Positions 1 to 8,009 of a stretch of 13,520 nucleotides of DNA are shown one piece after another. The notes under the pieces are model-generated. The model had not been told where the DNA came from. It ran no database searches and was given only the letters and a program-made list of their open reading frames with translations. Every line of letters starts with the position of its first letter. Within the stretch, counting starts at the first letter, position 1. This stretch comes from CAYOZL01 sp964408435 (GTDB lineage Bacteria; Bdellovibrionota_C; UBA2361; SZUA-149; CAYOZL01), in NCBI GenBank assembly GCA_964408435.1, contig CAYOZL010000060.1, positions 1-13,520 of the forward strand. The letters are read 5' to 3'. The translations under genes and the position numbers were made by a program.

Positions 1-43
1 AGTTTTTCTATAAGAATGTTAGCAGTTTGAATAGATTGTTGAA

Positions 44-70
44 TTGACACGGTGCTTAAGCCTTTAAAAT
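44..70 (+). promoter_or_regulatory. Weak candidate housekeeping promoter before the first methyltransferase
   Basis: A perfect TTGACA lies at 44-49, and TAAAAT at 65-70 is the best nearby -10-like hexamer. The 15-base spacer is shorter than the usual 17. TATTAT at 86-91 is a second -10 candidate but has no clear -35. The gene start at 132 is preceded only by a weak GAG ribosome-binding element at 125-127. The choice of -10 is uncertain. Confidence 0.25.
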
Positions 71-131
71 TATTTTAAGAAAGTGTATTATACGTAGCAC
101 TAATTTACAAAGAGAATAATATAGAGAATAT

Positions 132-1346
132 ATGACTGCAGTCCCTGAGAAAAAAACCACTAAGAAGCAAGAAGCAAGACCACAAATATTCTGGCAAATG
201 CTAGAATCTAGAATCTGGACTAATAGATTAGACCAAGAGCTACAAGCCAGATTAAAACAATTAAAAGAATGGGCTTTTGATTTAGAATCTAAGTTACAAG
301 CTGTTATTCCGAACGTAGAACCTGAGAATCAAGAAATTTTAAGACAGATAGAAAAAGAAAATCTTGAGATTATTCAAGGTCTAGTACCAGATTTATTTAA
401 GTTTTATGTGAAAGCTTCTGAGAATTCACAAGCATTAGACTCTGATATAATTCAACTAAAAAAATACAATCACGAATTAGAAAACTTATCTTTATCTAAG
501 TTAGAGATGAAACTTAGAAAAAAACTTCAAGGTTTGAAAAATAAGCTAGGAGCAGTTACCTCAGAGCCGAAAGTAGAGTATCAAGAAGTAGAGCTAATGC
601 CTCATGATCCAAAATTTACTAGATTTGCGAACGTGGATAATGAAGGGACTCCTTTAAATGCTTTTGATAAGTGGGTAACTGTTTTTCATCATAATGGAAA
701 AAGATATGGATCAAGTACACCGGCAGTTTCTGATTCTGTGCCTAAAATAATTACTTTAGACTCAGTTTTTCCAATTAAAGATAAAAATGTAATTGAATTC
801 GGTTCCTTCGAAGGAGCGAATACTAAGCAAATTGCAGATCACGGTGCTAAAAGTGTAATAGGGGTTGAAGCAAACCCAGAATTTTTTGCTAAATCTTTAG
901 TTATAAAAGAATTTTTTAAATTAAATAATGTTAATTTTCTTTTTGGAAATTGCGTTGAGTTAATTCAAAATAATGCGAAAATAAAAGATAAGAAATTTGA
1001 TTTATGCTTTATAGCTGGAATTCTATATCATATGGAAGACCCGCTAGAGTTAATAGAGTTAGCTTCTAATCTTAGTGATAATATTTATGTATGGACTCAA
1101 GTTGCAGATGATACTTTTCCAAAGAACGCTTGGAGTACTATTAAAGATTCTAAAGGTAATGAGTATGCAGGGAAAAGAAATGTTTATACTGAAGACCAGA
1201 AATGGGGCGGAATAAGCACAGGGGCAATGTGGCTAAAACCTGAAGAAATGAAAAAGGCTTTTGAGAATCAGGGATATAAAATCAATAATTACAATACTGA
1301 GAGAACTGGGACTGGGCAGGCTATCTGGTTTCTGGCGCAGAAATAA
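132..1346 (+). CDS. Class I SAM-dependent methyltransferase with an N-terminal coiled-coil region
   Basis: 404 residues. Residues 1-140 are charged and helical (Lys/Glu/Leu/Gln-rich, coiled-coil-like) with no catalytic motif. The Rossmann methyltransferase core starts near residue 200: motif I is VIEFGSFEGAN (about 220-230), the acidic residue that binds the SAM ribose is E246 in GVEANPE, and motif IV-like sequence DLCFIAGILYHMEDP runs from D290. The GILYHMEDPLE segment resembles CmoB/DUF1698-type methyltransferases, where a similar G-LYH--(D/S)PL occurs, but the substrate cannot be inferred. There is no signal peptide or membrane segment, so it is probably cytosolic. The ATG at 132 is kept although its ribosome site is weak, because no better start is visible. 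The gene stands alone and converges on the TPR gene downstream. The methyltransferase fold is firm; the role is unknown. Confidence 0.85.
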   Translation: MTAVPEKKTTKKQEARPQIFWQMLESRIWTNRLDQELQARLKQLKEWAFDLESKLQAVIPNVEPENQEILRQIEKENLEIIQGLVPDLFKFYVKASENSQALDSDIIQLKKYNHELENLSLSKLEMKLRKKLQGLKNKLGAVTSEPKVEYQEVELMPHDPKFTRFANVDNEGTPLNAFDKWVTVFHHNGKRYGSSTPAVSDSVPKIITLDSVFPIKDKNVIEFGSFEGANTKQIADHGAKSVIGVEANPEFFAKSLVIKEFFKLNNVNFLFGNCVELIQNNAKIKDKKFDLCFIAGILYHMEDPLELIELASNLSDNIYVWTQVADDTFPKNAWSTIKDSKGNEYAGKRNVYTEDQKWGGISTGAMWLKPEEMKKAFENQGYKINNYNTERTGTGQAIWFLAQK

Positions 1347-1370
1347 TTATCCAGTACAGAGGTCTCAGAG

Positions 1371-1411
1371 GATACAGAGTATCGTGCTGAAAGGCATTTT
1401 ACTTGTAAAAT
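1371..1411. repeat. Two short hairpins downstream of the methyltransferase gene
   Basis: Two perfect small inverted repeats follow the stop codon. GATAC (1371-1375) pairs with GTATC (1379-1383) around a 3-base loop. ATTTTAC (1396-1402) pairs with GTAAAAT (1405-1411) around 2 bases. Neither is followed by a U-run, so they are not classical terminators. They may be part of the 3' end structure together with the larger inverted repeat that follows. Confidence 0.35.
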
Positions 1412-1430
1412 AGATGAGAAGGTTTTGCTC

Positions 1431-1515
1431 CTAGTCTTAATCTTAATCCTAGTCTTGGTCCTGGTCTAAAAAATTTAAGACTAAGAAAAAAGACTAAGAC
1501 CAAGATTAAGATTCT
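1431..1515. terminator. Hexanucleotide repeat array facing its own inverted copy, probable bidirectional terminator
   Basis: Left arm (1431-1466) is six tandem hexamers fitting YTRRTC: CTAGTC, TTAATC, TTAATC, CTAGTC, TTGGTC, CTGGTC. After an A/T linker (1467-1478) the right arm (1479-1515) carries the reverse-complement unit GAYYAR: GACTAA, an A-rich GAAAAAA interruption, then GACTAA, GACCAA, GATTAA and GATTCT. The arms form an imperfect long hairpin that could pair in several registers. It sits between convergent genes, ending 14 bases before the TPR stop codon, so a transcription-stopping role for both is the natural inference. There is no clean U-run, so this is not a textbook terminator. 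Confidence 0.5.
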
Positions 1516-1529
1516 TGATACTGGGAAAC

Positions 1530-3500
1530 TTAGTACACACCCTGCATTACCGACAAACTACTTGGTAGTACTAACTGAGGGGCATCACTTTTATGTGAGA
1601 ATGCTTCTTTTATAAATTCATTTACTACCTTTGCTAAGTCTTTTCTGTTTAGGTCTTTTTTGTCTTTGGATATATTTGCAATAATTTGATTGTTTTCTAA
1701 ATCTAAGAGTTGAATCGAGAATTGATTAATATTTTTAGTAACAGATAATTGATATTTCGCGTTGTCCTTTTTGTTTGAAAATCTAGTTGAGAGTAAGTGT
1801 TTTAGGGCTTTTTTTGAGATTCTAGATTTATCCGTAATTACTCTTACTGGAAGTTTAAAATCATGAAATCTAATTTGAGATGGAAGTAGAGAGTAGAGTA
1901 GCTCAAGATCTTTAGCTATGATTTCTTTATCTTCTTTTGATAAGAAGAACTTTAATTTTTTAAAAGCTTTAATCTTATAAGCTAAGGCTTCAGCTTTTTG
2001 AAAGCGGTCAAATTCTCTAAAGTTCTTATAGGCTTTATCGAGCAGATTATACGCTTTTTTATATTTAAAGTTATTGTAGTAGTTAATTCCTAAATATGCA
2101 TTGTATTGATTACTAGCTGGTTCTCTTGTGTCTTTAACTTTTAAATTGATAAATTTTTTCTCTAGTGCAAAAGAGTTAAAACCTTTTAATAATCCACCAA
2201 GTGTAGGGTATTCTAACATGGCATCAGTGTGTCTTACGTATAGATCTTCGAAGCCGCTCATTTCTTCTGTTGCTAATTTTCTAGCTAATCTTCTATTCCA
2301 AAAGGCTAAAAATGTATTTTTTAAACTAGTGAACTTTGAGTAAAAATATTTTACGTAATTAGTATAGTAAATATCTTTTTCTGCATTAGTTTTTGCTGAA
2401 AGTAGCTCTGCACTTGAAACAAGAGAAGCTAGTCTCACATCATTTTCATTTGTTCCAATTTTTCCAAACCATTGTTGATCCGCCATAGCTGTTTGAAAAA
2501 GTTTATCTGCTAGCTCAATATTATTTTTTCTTAGTGCTATTTTACCTCTTGCAAGTGCTAATAAAGTTCTATGCTCGCTATCTTCTCTATCTGCAGATTT
2601 TTTAAAACATGATTCAAAATCGTTAAGAGTTCTCTCAGCTTGAAAGAGTCTTAGTTGCTCAATGTATGAATGAGCTAAGTTCAAACTAGGTAAGACATGC
2701 TCACAGCCATCAGACATCTCAAGTGCTTTAATCCAAGCAAGTTCTGCTTCGGCATCTCTAAATAGTTCTCTATAAACTTCCCCAGAGTTATTAAGAGGGG
2801 TAGCAACTTGTCTAGAAGACATCATTTCAGAGATGATTGCCTGCCTAAAAGCCTTTAGAGACTGTTCTCTTTGACCTTGCATAGAAAGTAATATGCCTAA
2901 AATATTCCAAGTTCTTCTAGGCTCAGCTCCTTCTATTAAACCTTTTTTAGAAACCTTAATTGCTTCTTTAATTCTACCCATTTTCATTAAAACCCAAGCT
3001 TTTGAACCCGGTAGCCAATTCATCCAATAATTTTTTTCAAATCTTTCTAAGGTGTTTAATGAATCTTCGTATTTATCTAAATTTAGTTCTGCTTCAGATA
3101 GCATGTATAAAACAACAGCGTGTTGATTTTGATGTAAGACATCTAAACTTCCGTCTTTATCGCTTCCGAATTCAGCTTCAAATTTTTGTTCAGAAGTTTT
3201 AATAAAACGATAAGCTAATTTAAAATGTCCAATATCTAATAGGTAATACTGACCAAGTCTTAAATATGCTCTGTAGTCTTTAGGGTATTTTTTAATTGCT
3301 TCTTGAAGCTTAGCCCTAGCATCAATCGGGTGTGAGGTAAGAAAAAAGTTTTCAGCTTCTTCTAGTATTGAGGCTAGGCTGTTGCTTGCTGTTTTTACTT
3401 CGCCAATATCAGTAATTGCAAAAGAGTAGGTAGGAGAGACTAAGATTATTAGGAGTAAAAATAAAGGAGAGTATTTTCTAATCAATTTTTTACTAATCAT
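1530..3500 (-). CDS. Exported tetratricopeptide-repeat protein
   Basis: 656 residues. Residues 1-28 form a signal peptide: basic KKLIRK, a Leu/Ile core, and a likely cleavage after SFA. Residues 40-340 and 460-510 hold degenerate TPR-like helical pairs, for example around 64-105 (AKLQEAIKKYPKDYRAYLRLG), 137-185, 195-222 and 235-262. A C-terminal mixed domain (about 540-635) with KYQLSVTKNINQFSIQLLD then II-NISKDKKDL looks like a small alpha/beta fold that I cannot name. The start is one base after the TAA of the upstream transglutaminase gene, with a strong AGGAG ribosome site (minus strand, 3509-3513) inside that gene's end, so the two are translationally linked. TPR proteins often accompany the MoxR/DUF58/transglutaminase set, so a scaffold role in that periplasmic complex is inferred. 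Confidence 0.8.
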   Translation of the reverse strand: MISKKLIRKYSPLFLLLIILVSPTYSFAITDIGEVKTASNSLASILEEAENFFLTSHPIDARAKLQEAIKKYPKDYRAYLRLGQYYLLDIGHFKLAYRFIKTSEQKFEAEFGSDKDGSLDVLHQNQHAVVLYMLSEAELNLDKYEDSLNTLERFEKNYWMNWLPGSKAWVLMKMGRIKEAIKVSKKGLIEGAEPRRTWNILGILLSMQGQREQSLKAFRQAIISEMMSSRQVATPLNNSGEVYRELFRDAEAELAWIKALEMSDGCEHVLPSLNLAHSYIEQLRLFQAERTLNDFESCFKKSADREDSEHRTLLALARGKIALRKNNIELADKLFQTAMADQQWFGKIGTNENDVRLASLVSSAELLSAKTNAEKDIYYTNYVKYFYSKFTSLKNTFLAFWNRRLARKLATEEMSGFEDLYVRHTDAMLEYPTLGGLLKGFNSFALEKKFINLKVKDTREPASNQYNAYLGINYYNNFKYKKAYNLLDKAYKNFREFDRFQKAEALAYKIKAFKKLKFFLSKEDKEIIAKDLELLYSLLPSQIRFHDFKLPVRVITDKSRISKKALKHLLSTRFSNKKDNAKYQLSVTKNINQFSIQLLDLENNQIIANISKDKKDLNRKDLAKVVNEFIKEAFSHKSDAPQLVLPSSLSVMQGVY

Positions 3501-3501
3501 A

Positions 3502-5718
3502 TTATAAGCTCCTATAATTAAATAGTGAGTTTGGATTTAGAAAAGAAAGTATTTTTTTAAGTAAAGGTATTTCAACTATATATTCTTTATTGATGTTTGG
3601 TTTATTCGTTGATTGTTTTTTAGAGTAATTTAGGGTCTCTAAAATTCTTGTTAATTTAGTTCCATCTATTCCTAATTTCTTTAAACGACTTGCGTACTCG
3701 AATCTAGTTTCGCCTATTTTTCTACCTTTGTTTAAATCTTGCATGGTGCTAGCAAAGGATAGGTAAGCGAGTTTAATTTTTCTATTTTCTGAAAAAGGAA
3801 GTTTGTAAGCATATCTTAGAAATAGTTTTGCAAGAATAAAAGAAGCTAGAAGTAATAGAGTTAAGTAGCTAAGCGCAGGTGCTAGTTTTTTAATTAAGTC
3901 ATTACTATTTTCATCTTCTTCAGCAATTTCAGGCACTAGTAATTCTTCTACAGGGCTTAATTTCCCCATTAGCTCTTGTAGCAGAGATTCATCTGGAGCT
4001 AAATTTTCCTCGTTCTCTGCTCTATCCGGAGTTAGGTCAAATACCAACCAACCATGGTCCTGAAAATAAGCCTCTGCCCAAGCATGTCTATCTCCAGTTT
4101 GTAATAAGATATGACCATCTTTAGAAAATTTTAAATCTGCTAAATAGCCAGTAGCAATTCTTGCTGGAATGCCCTTTAGTCTTAATAGGTATGTAAGAGC
4201 ATGAGCGAAATGCACACAAAAGCCTCTTTTGTCTTTTTCAGCAAAAAGGTAGGGAGCTACTGGGTCTCCTTTTTCCGTAACTTGATGTTCTGGCTTTTTT
4301 GTATAAATAGTTTCTTTGTTAAGGTGAGTAATAAATGACTGAATAATATCTACTGGGTTATCTTTATTCGCAGATAGGCTTTCAGCCATTGCTTTATATC
4401 TTAGATCTTCACCAAAAGAATCTAATGCTGGTTTTTCCTGTGTAGGTGTAGGTAGCTGTAGCGCTTGAGAGCCTACAGAATTAGATCCCGGTGCTCTTAA
4501 AAAGTGAGACCAGGTTTTTTCATCCCAACTCGAGTTCCCTACAGCAATACTATCTAAAGATTTGTAGGCTGGTGCAAGAGATTCTACTTGGTAAGCAGAT
4601 TTAAATTTTTCAGGAGTTGGGTTTTTTATCGGAGTGAACTTATTAGGATAGTCTACTGCAAATAGAGTTTTATGTTCACTTAGTAAGTAAATAGATTGTA
4701 CAAGTTTTGTTCTATTTTCTGGGTTCAGTTTTAGATCGCCAATAAAGCTCTGACCTGAGCGAACAATTGGTAAGTCCTTATTGAAGTTATCTTTAGACTT
4801 AACTAGCTCTACACCATTATATTCAGATAGAACTCCCTCTCTAAAGTAAAGCATTGGTTCCCAAGGATTCTGTTGGTAGTCAGTCTCAAGTCTAACTAAT
4901 GCTGTAGGGTTTTTAGTTGAGGAAACAGATTGATGAAAACCTAAGTTGCTTTGCCCTTCTTCCAGGTTGTCACTTGAACCTACTCCGTTTGCTCCTCTAC
5001 TTAAGTTTATATTGTAATTAGAATTTACCTTCCAAATTATTGTAGAAAGCAAAGAAAAGAGTAAAACTAGCCCAAATGAAAAACCTAAAATATTTTTTCT
5101 GCCTTTATCTTTATGAACTTCTTTTTTCCCAAAAAGCTGTCTGTTTTTAGACATGGAAGAGAAAAGAACAAAAAATAGGAATAATAAAGAACCTATTGCA
5201 ATAAACATATGCTGAGATTCTAAACCTTGAAGTATCGGAATCTTCCAAGCAAGTGAACTTATTTCTTTTGGCGCATCTATTCGGTAATTCCTATGAGCAG
5301 ATAAAGAACCTACGAGAATTAAAGCTAGAAGTAATAGCTCTAAATAAGAAGACCAGGACTTAGTCCAATAACTCCAAGTTAGTAAAAAGCTCACTGAGTA
5401 AAAAAGTAAAAGAATAGTTAAGCTTTCATAAAGATTTGAAAATAAGAATTCATTACTGAAATCTAAAAAGTTTAAATATAGAAAATTTACAAATTTTATT
5501 AGTAGGAATAGAAAAACAAAAAATAATGTGTGAAGAATAAAAGTCTTTTTAAAACTAAATTTGTTTTTTAGGAATTTTCCACAAGTAAAAATTCCTAGGC
5601 CAACACTTAAGCAGAGAGTGAAGATACTCATTCCAGCTTGGCCAAGTTGGGAGATCAGAATGATTAGAACTGTATAAAGTAAAAATCTTAAAATTTGTAA
5701 TGAGGTAAATTCGGACAT
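3502..5718 (-). CDS. TgpA-like membrane transglutaminase (DUF3488-transglutaminase-DUF4129 architecture)
   Basis: 738 residues. The N-terminal third has about seven hydrophobic segments (near 8-28, 30-48, 58-82, 100-115, 122-140, 170-188, 210-230). An extracytoplasmic region follows, with a transglutaminase/papain-like core: Cys501 in KRGFCVHFAHAL, His545 in GDRHAWAEAYF and Asp561 in WLVFDLTP form the expected Cys-His-Asp triad. After an acidic linker comes one more membrane helix (614-634) and a cytoplasmic tail of DUF4129 type with TRFEYASRLKKLG. This is the full family layout, with no missing catalytic residue. Pseudomonas TgpA is the best-known relative; the natural substrate is generally unclear. 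The ATG at 5718 has no obvious Shine-Dalgarno, but the predicted N-terminus leads straight into the first helix. The TPR gene follows 1 nt downstream. Confidence 0.9.
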   Translation of the reverse strand: MSEFTSLQILRFLLYTVLIILISQLGQAGMSIFTLCLSVGLGIFTCGKFLKNKFSFKKTFILHTLFFVFLFLLIKFVNFLYLNFLDFSNEFLFSNLYESLTILLLFYSVSFLLTWSYWTKSWSSYLELLLLALILVGSLSAHRNYRIDAPKEISSLAWKIPILQGLESQHMFIAIGSLLFLFFVLFSSMSKNRQLFGKKEVHKDKGRKNILGFSFGLVLLFSLLSTIIWKVNSNYNINLSRGANGVGSSDNLEEGQSNLGFHQSVSSTKNPTALVRLETDYQQNPWEPMLYFREGVLSEYNGVELVKSKDNFNKDLPIVRSGQSFIGDLKLNPENRTKLVQSIYLLSEHKTLFAVDYPNKFTPIKNPTPEKFKSAYQVESLAPAYKSLDSIAVGNSSWDEKTWSHFLRAPGSNSVGSQALQLPTPTQEKPALDSFGEDLRYKAMAESLSANKDNPVDIIQSFITHLNKETIYTKKPEHQVTEKGDPVAPYLFAEKDKRGFCVHFAHALTYLLRLKGIPARIATGYLADLKFSKDGHILLQTGDRHAWAEAYFQDHGWLVFDLTPDRAENEENLAPDESLLQELMGKLSPVEELLVPEIAEEDENSNDLIKKLAPALSYLTLLLLASFILAKLFLRYAYKLPFSENRKIKLAYLSFASTMQDLNKGRKIGETRFEYASRLKKLGIDGTKLTRILETLNYSKKQSTNKPNINKEYIVEIPLLKKILSFLNPNSLFNYRSL

Positions 5719-5801
5719 ATGAATTATTTTGTTATATCATAATATGGATTTATTACACCTTGTTAGTTTGTCTTATTGTTAATTTTTTAACTTTGTGAGT
5801 T

Positions 5802-5818
5802 CTTATACTTCGTATAAG
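5802..5818 (-). repeat. Hairpin over the stop codon of the small methyltransferase
   Basis: CTTATAC (5802-5808) and GTATAAG (5812-5818) are a perfect 7-bp inverted repeat around 3 bases, covering the last codons and TAA of the minus-strand gene. No U-run follows on the minus strand, so termination is uncertain. It may be a 3' end or processing structure between this gene and the transglutaminase gene 84 bases downstream. Confidence 0.35.
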
Positions 5819-6330
5819 TATAATTTATTGATATTTTTGATTTCTTCTAGATTTTTAAATTTATAACGATATGAAATAACCTTAGTTCCTTTTTTCATCT
5901 CATTAACTATCTTTTCCTCTAGCTTGTCTATAAAAGTTGGAACGAAAAAAACACTTATTACGTCAATTTCTGCTAAGTTGTAATTCCAAATATTTTCTAT
6001 TCTAATCTCAGCATTTTTATCCCAAGTAATTATTTTACTAAGTAGATAAATAATCGGGTTTAACTCAAGACCTATTGATTTTTTTGCTCCTGCTTTAGCA
6101 AAAGCTCTTACAATTCTTCCATCACCTGAGCCTAAATCTAGAGAGATTGTTTCATCATTTACTTCAGCAAGTTCTAAAATTTCTTTAATTCTTCTCTTAG
6201 GTGTTGGGACATAAGGAGCACCTTTGAAGACTAAAGTAAGAAGCGTAAAGATAAAATGAGCCGCTAATAAGCAAAAAGCGAGAGAAGCTAATATTCCTGT
6301 AAAAAGCATAAATGAGAAATTTTCGAACAT
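5803..6330 (-). CDS. Membrane-anchored SAM methyltransferase resembling the FAM173 (ATPSCKMT/ANTKMT) lysine methyltransferases
   Basis: 175 residues. One N-terminal hydrophobic helix (about 8-35) is followed directly by GAPYVPTPKRRI (37-48), then motif I LDLGSGDGRIV (64-74), GLELNP (87-92, acidic ribose-binding residue), NIWNYNL (113-119) and VFFVPTFIDKLEEKI (127-141). From memory, this order (anchor, P-YVP, DLGSGDGRIV, G-ELNP, D/N-W, V-F-VP-----LE-K) is the signature of the FAM173 family, whose human members methylate lysine on mitochondrial ATP-synthase c subunit and the ADP/ATP carrier. The bacterial substrate is unknown. The ATG at 6330 has no Shine-Dalgarno; the upstream minus strand reads a C-run. 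Met8 (6309) is the alternative start. The gene is divergent from the gene at 6410. Confidence 0.75.
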   Translation of the reverse strand: MFENFSFMLFTGILASLAFCLLAAHFIFTLLTLVFKGAPYVPTPKRRIKEILELAEVNDETISLDLGSGDGRIVRAFAKAGAKKSIGLELNPIIYLLSKIITWDKNAEIRIENIWNYNLAEIDVISVFFVPTFIDKLEEKIVNEMKKGTKVISYRYKFKNLEEIKNINKLYLYEV

Positions 6331-6336
6331 AGGGGG

Positions 6337-6360
6337 GAAACTTTTTAATAAAATCTGCGA
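6337..6360 (+). promoter_or_regulatory. ECF-sigma-like promoter, site 1 (for the gene at 6410)
   Basis: GAAACTT at 6337-6343, ten bases, then TCTGCGA at 6354-6360. The same two boxes at identical spacing lie before the genes at 9581 and 10650. Read as GAAAC-N16-CGAT it fits the general ECF sigma promoter layout (AAC-type -35, CG-type -10, 16-base spacer). Initiation about 7-10 bases downstream would leave a leader of roughly 40 bases containing the AAAGGA ribosome site at 6400-6405. The site lies only a few bases upstream of the divergent methyltransferase start, next to a run of six G (6332-6337). Confidence 0.6.
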
Positions 6361-6409
6361 TTACTTGAATAGATAATAACAATTTTCAACATGCGAGAGA
6401 AAGGAAATT

Positions 6410-7933
6410 ATGTACGTTAGCTCAAATAATCAAAACTCAGTTAGTCAATCTAGTTTTAATACTACAACAGCAGTAGGTAATAATGCTGCTAGATATACAT
6501 TGCCGTTCATTAATAAGTCGATTGATCAAGTCTATAATAATCTATCTCTGGCCACTCAAGCAGGTAATTCTTTAAATTCAAGTAGTGTAAATAATTCACT
6601 AAATACTGCCTTATTTACACAAGCATATAAAATTTTAGATAGTAATTTAAGTGATGAGAATAAAGCTTTGGCTTTAGCAGATATTGGTCTTTCCACTAAT
6701 TTTGCAAGCAATGCCTTAGGTAAACAAGGTACTGCAGGTGCTAATGTTATTTTAGATATTGCCCAGACTGCAGCGAATTGGGGTGGTCAGAGTGATGAGG
6801 ATCGCATAAATAGTGTAGCCCAAATAGTTACTAATGCAGGTTCAACGCTAGGGGCGTCTGCTGCAGGAGTTGCATCGATACTTACAGGTGGTTATCAAAT
6901 TGTTCAAGGATTTGAACAAGTAGATGATATCATTGATGTCGTTAATGATTTGCCGAGATCTCAAGCACTAAAAAATGCTTTACCTGGTTTGTCTCTGACT
7001 GGGGCAAGTATCGGGTTAGGTGTTGCTGGAACATCAGTAGGTGTTGGTCTTTTAACCGGTACGATTGCAGCTAGTGGAGTAGGATCAGCTTTGTTAGCAG
7101 CTGGAGCTACCTTTGGCCCAATAGGTCTAGCATTGGGGGCAGTAGGAGCTTTAGTTTCATCTTTTACAGGTAGTGGAAAAAGTACTTCACAAAAGATGCG
7201 TGATGGATGGAGAGATAGTCTTGAGCAGCAAGGTCTCGCACAAGTTATTGATGGTTCTCATCATGTTACTCTAGCAGATGGTAGTCTGTATGATATAGGA
7301 GTTGATGGCGGTAATAAGCTTCCAAATGTTGGTCTAAATGTAGATGGCAATATTGAGCGTCATACTTTTGATGTAGATTTTAGTAATGAAGTAACAGCAG
7401 GAAGTATTCCAGAAGGGCATCTATTTGCAATTGCATCAGGATTAGACCCAACTAGTCATGAAGATCACGGTTTATTTGAAAGTGCAATGGCACAAGCTTT
7501 AAATGCTGCAACTTCAAATGCAAGAAGTGTAGAAGAAGTTAGGGCAAACTATAGAGCGATGCTAGGTAATACAGGGCCTGAGCAAATAGGTATGAGACTA
7601 GAAGTTCTTAGAGCTACTAATAAAATAACGGACCGAGAGTATGGAGTTTATATACACCATTTAAATAAAATGTATGGTACTAGTTTTGTACCAAGTGATG
7701 GAGCTCAAGCAAAAGAATTTTTAGCAGCTCAAATAGCTCAAAAGCCACAAGCACAATGGTCTGAAGGTGAGCAAGAACTATTTTTACAGTTAACCGACCC
7801 TGTTAAAATACAAGAAGCTGAACAGGACCTACAAGAAAGACTAGCTAATCAAGCAGCTGATAGCAAAGTGTTTAATAGTGAAGCTCATGCAAATTCAAGT
7901 GAGTTAGCAGAGAAACTAAATCTTGAAAAATAA
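6410..7933 (+). CDS. Ser/Asn-rich, Gly/Ala-rich protein of unknown function, probably exported and membrane-inserting
   Basis: 507 residues; I do not recognise a named family. Residues 1-65 are rich in Ser, Asn, Thr and Gln with no classical signal peptide. Residues 145-170 and especially 190-255 are hydrophobic and packed with Gly/Ala in G-x3-G-like spacing (IGLGVAGTSVGVGLLTG, then PIGLALGAVGALVSS), as in glycine-zipper or pore-forming segments. A conserved-looking stretch HHVTLADGSLYDIGVDGG (284-301) follows. The C-terminal 200 residues are hydrophilic and helical, ending in a Gln/Glu/Ala-rich tail. The start is supported by AAAGGA at 6400-6405. No catalytic motif was seen. Membrane insertion and unconventional secretion are inferences. 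The promoter motif is shared with the putative toxin and protease genes. Confidence 0.7.
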   Translation: MYVSSNNQNSVSQSSFNTTTAVGNNAARYTLPFINKSIDQVYNNLSLATQAGNSLNSSSVNNSLNTALFTQAYKILDSNLSDENKALALADIGLSTNFASNALGKQGTAGANVILDIAQTAANWGGQSDEDRINSVAQIVTNAGSTLGASAAGVASILTGGYQIVQGFEQVDDIIDVVNDLPRSQALKNALPGLSLTGASIGLGVAGTSVGVGLLTGTIAASGVGSALLAAGATFGPIGLALGAVGALVSSFTGSGKSTSQKMRDGWRDSLEQQGLAQVIDGSHHVTLADGSLYDIGVDGGNKLPNVGLNVDGNIERHTFDVDFSNEVTAGSIPEGHLFAIASGLDPTSHEDHGLFESAMAQALNAATSNARSVEEVRANYRAMLGNTGPEQIGMRLEVLRATNKITDREYGVYIHHLNKMYGTSFVPSDGAQAKEFLAAQIAQKPQAQWSEGEQELFLQLTDPVKIQEAEQDLQERLANQAADSKVFNSEAHANSSELAEKLNLEK

Positions 7934-7970
7934 ATTTTTAAGGTTCAATCTTTGAAGAGGTAAATCCTAA

Positions 7971-8009
7971 ACTAGTGCTTCGAAAATTTAAAAATTTTAA
8001 AGTGCTAGT
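7971..8009. terminator. Hairpin between convergent genes overlapping the minus-strand stop codon
   Basis: ACTAGTGCTT (7971-7980) can pair along its whole length with AAGTGCTAGT (8000-8009) if two G-U pairs are allowed. The 19-base loop holds a nested A/T inverted repeat, AAAATTT (7983-7989) with AAATTTT (7992-7998). The + strand continues into a T-rich stretch after 8009. It lies downstream of the + strand gene ending at 7933 and covers the stop of the minus-strand gene (7997-7999). It is plausible as the terminator for the + strand gene. Confidence 0.45.

Noticed and set aside
2128..3202. Short + strand open frames at 2128-2343 and 3002-3202
   Set aside because: Both are antisense to the well-supported TPR gene, with no recognisable domain or ribosome site.
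5802..5818. loxP-like arm (ACTTCGTATA)
   Set aside because: Only part of one arm matches. There is no 8-bp spacer and no second arm, and the match follows from a simple hairpin in the end of a gene.
6332..6337. Run of six G as a phase-variable tract
   Set aside because: Too short to claim slippage, and it lies outside the promoter spacer, so length changes would not alter box spacing.
6197..6382. Minus-strand 61-codon frame overlapping the small methyltransferase start
   Set aside because: It is in another frame over a gene with clear methyltransferase motifs and lies across the divergent promoter region.
7941..7960. GGTTCAATC resembling a tRNA T-loop
   Set aside because: No matching acceptor, D or anticodon stems surround it.
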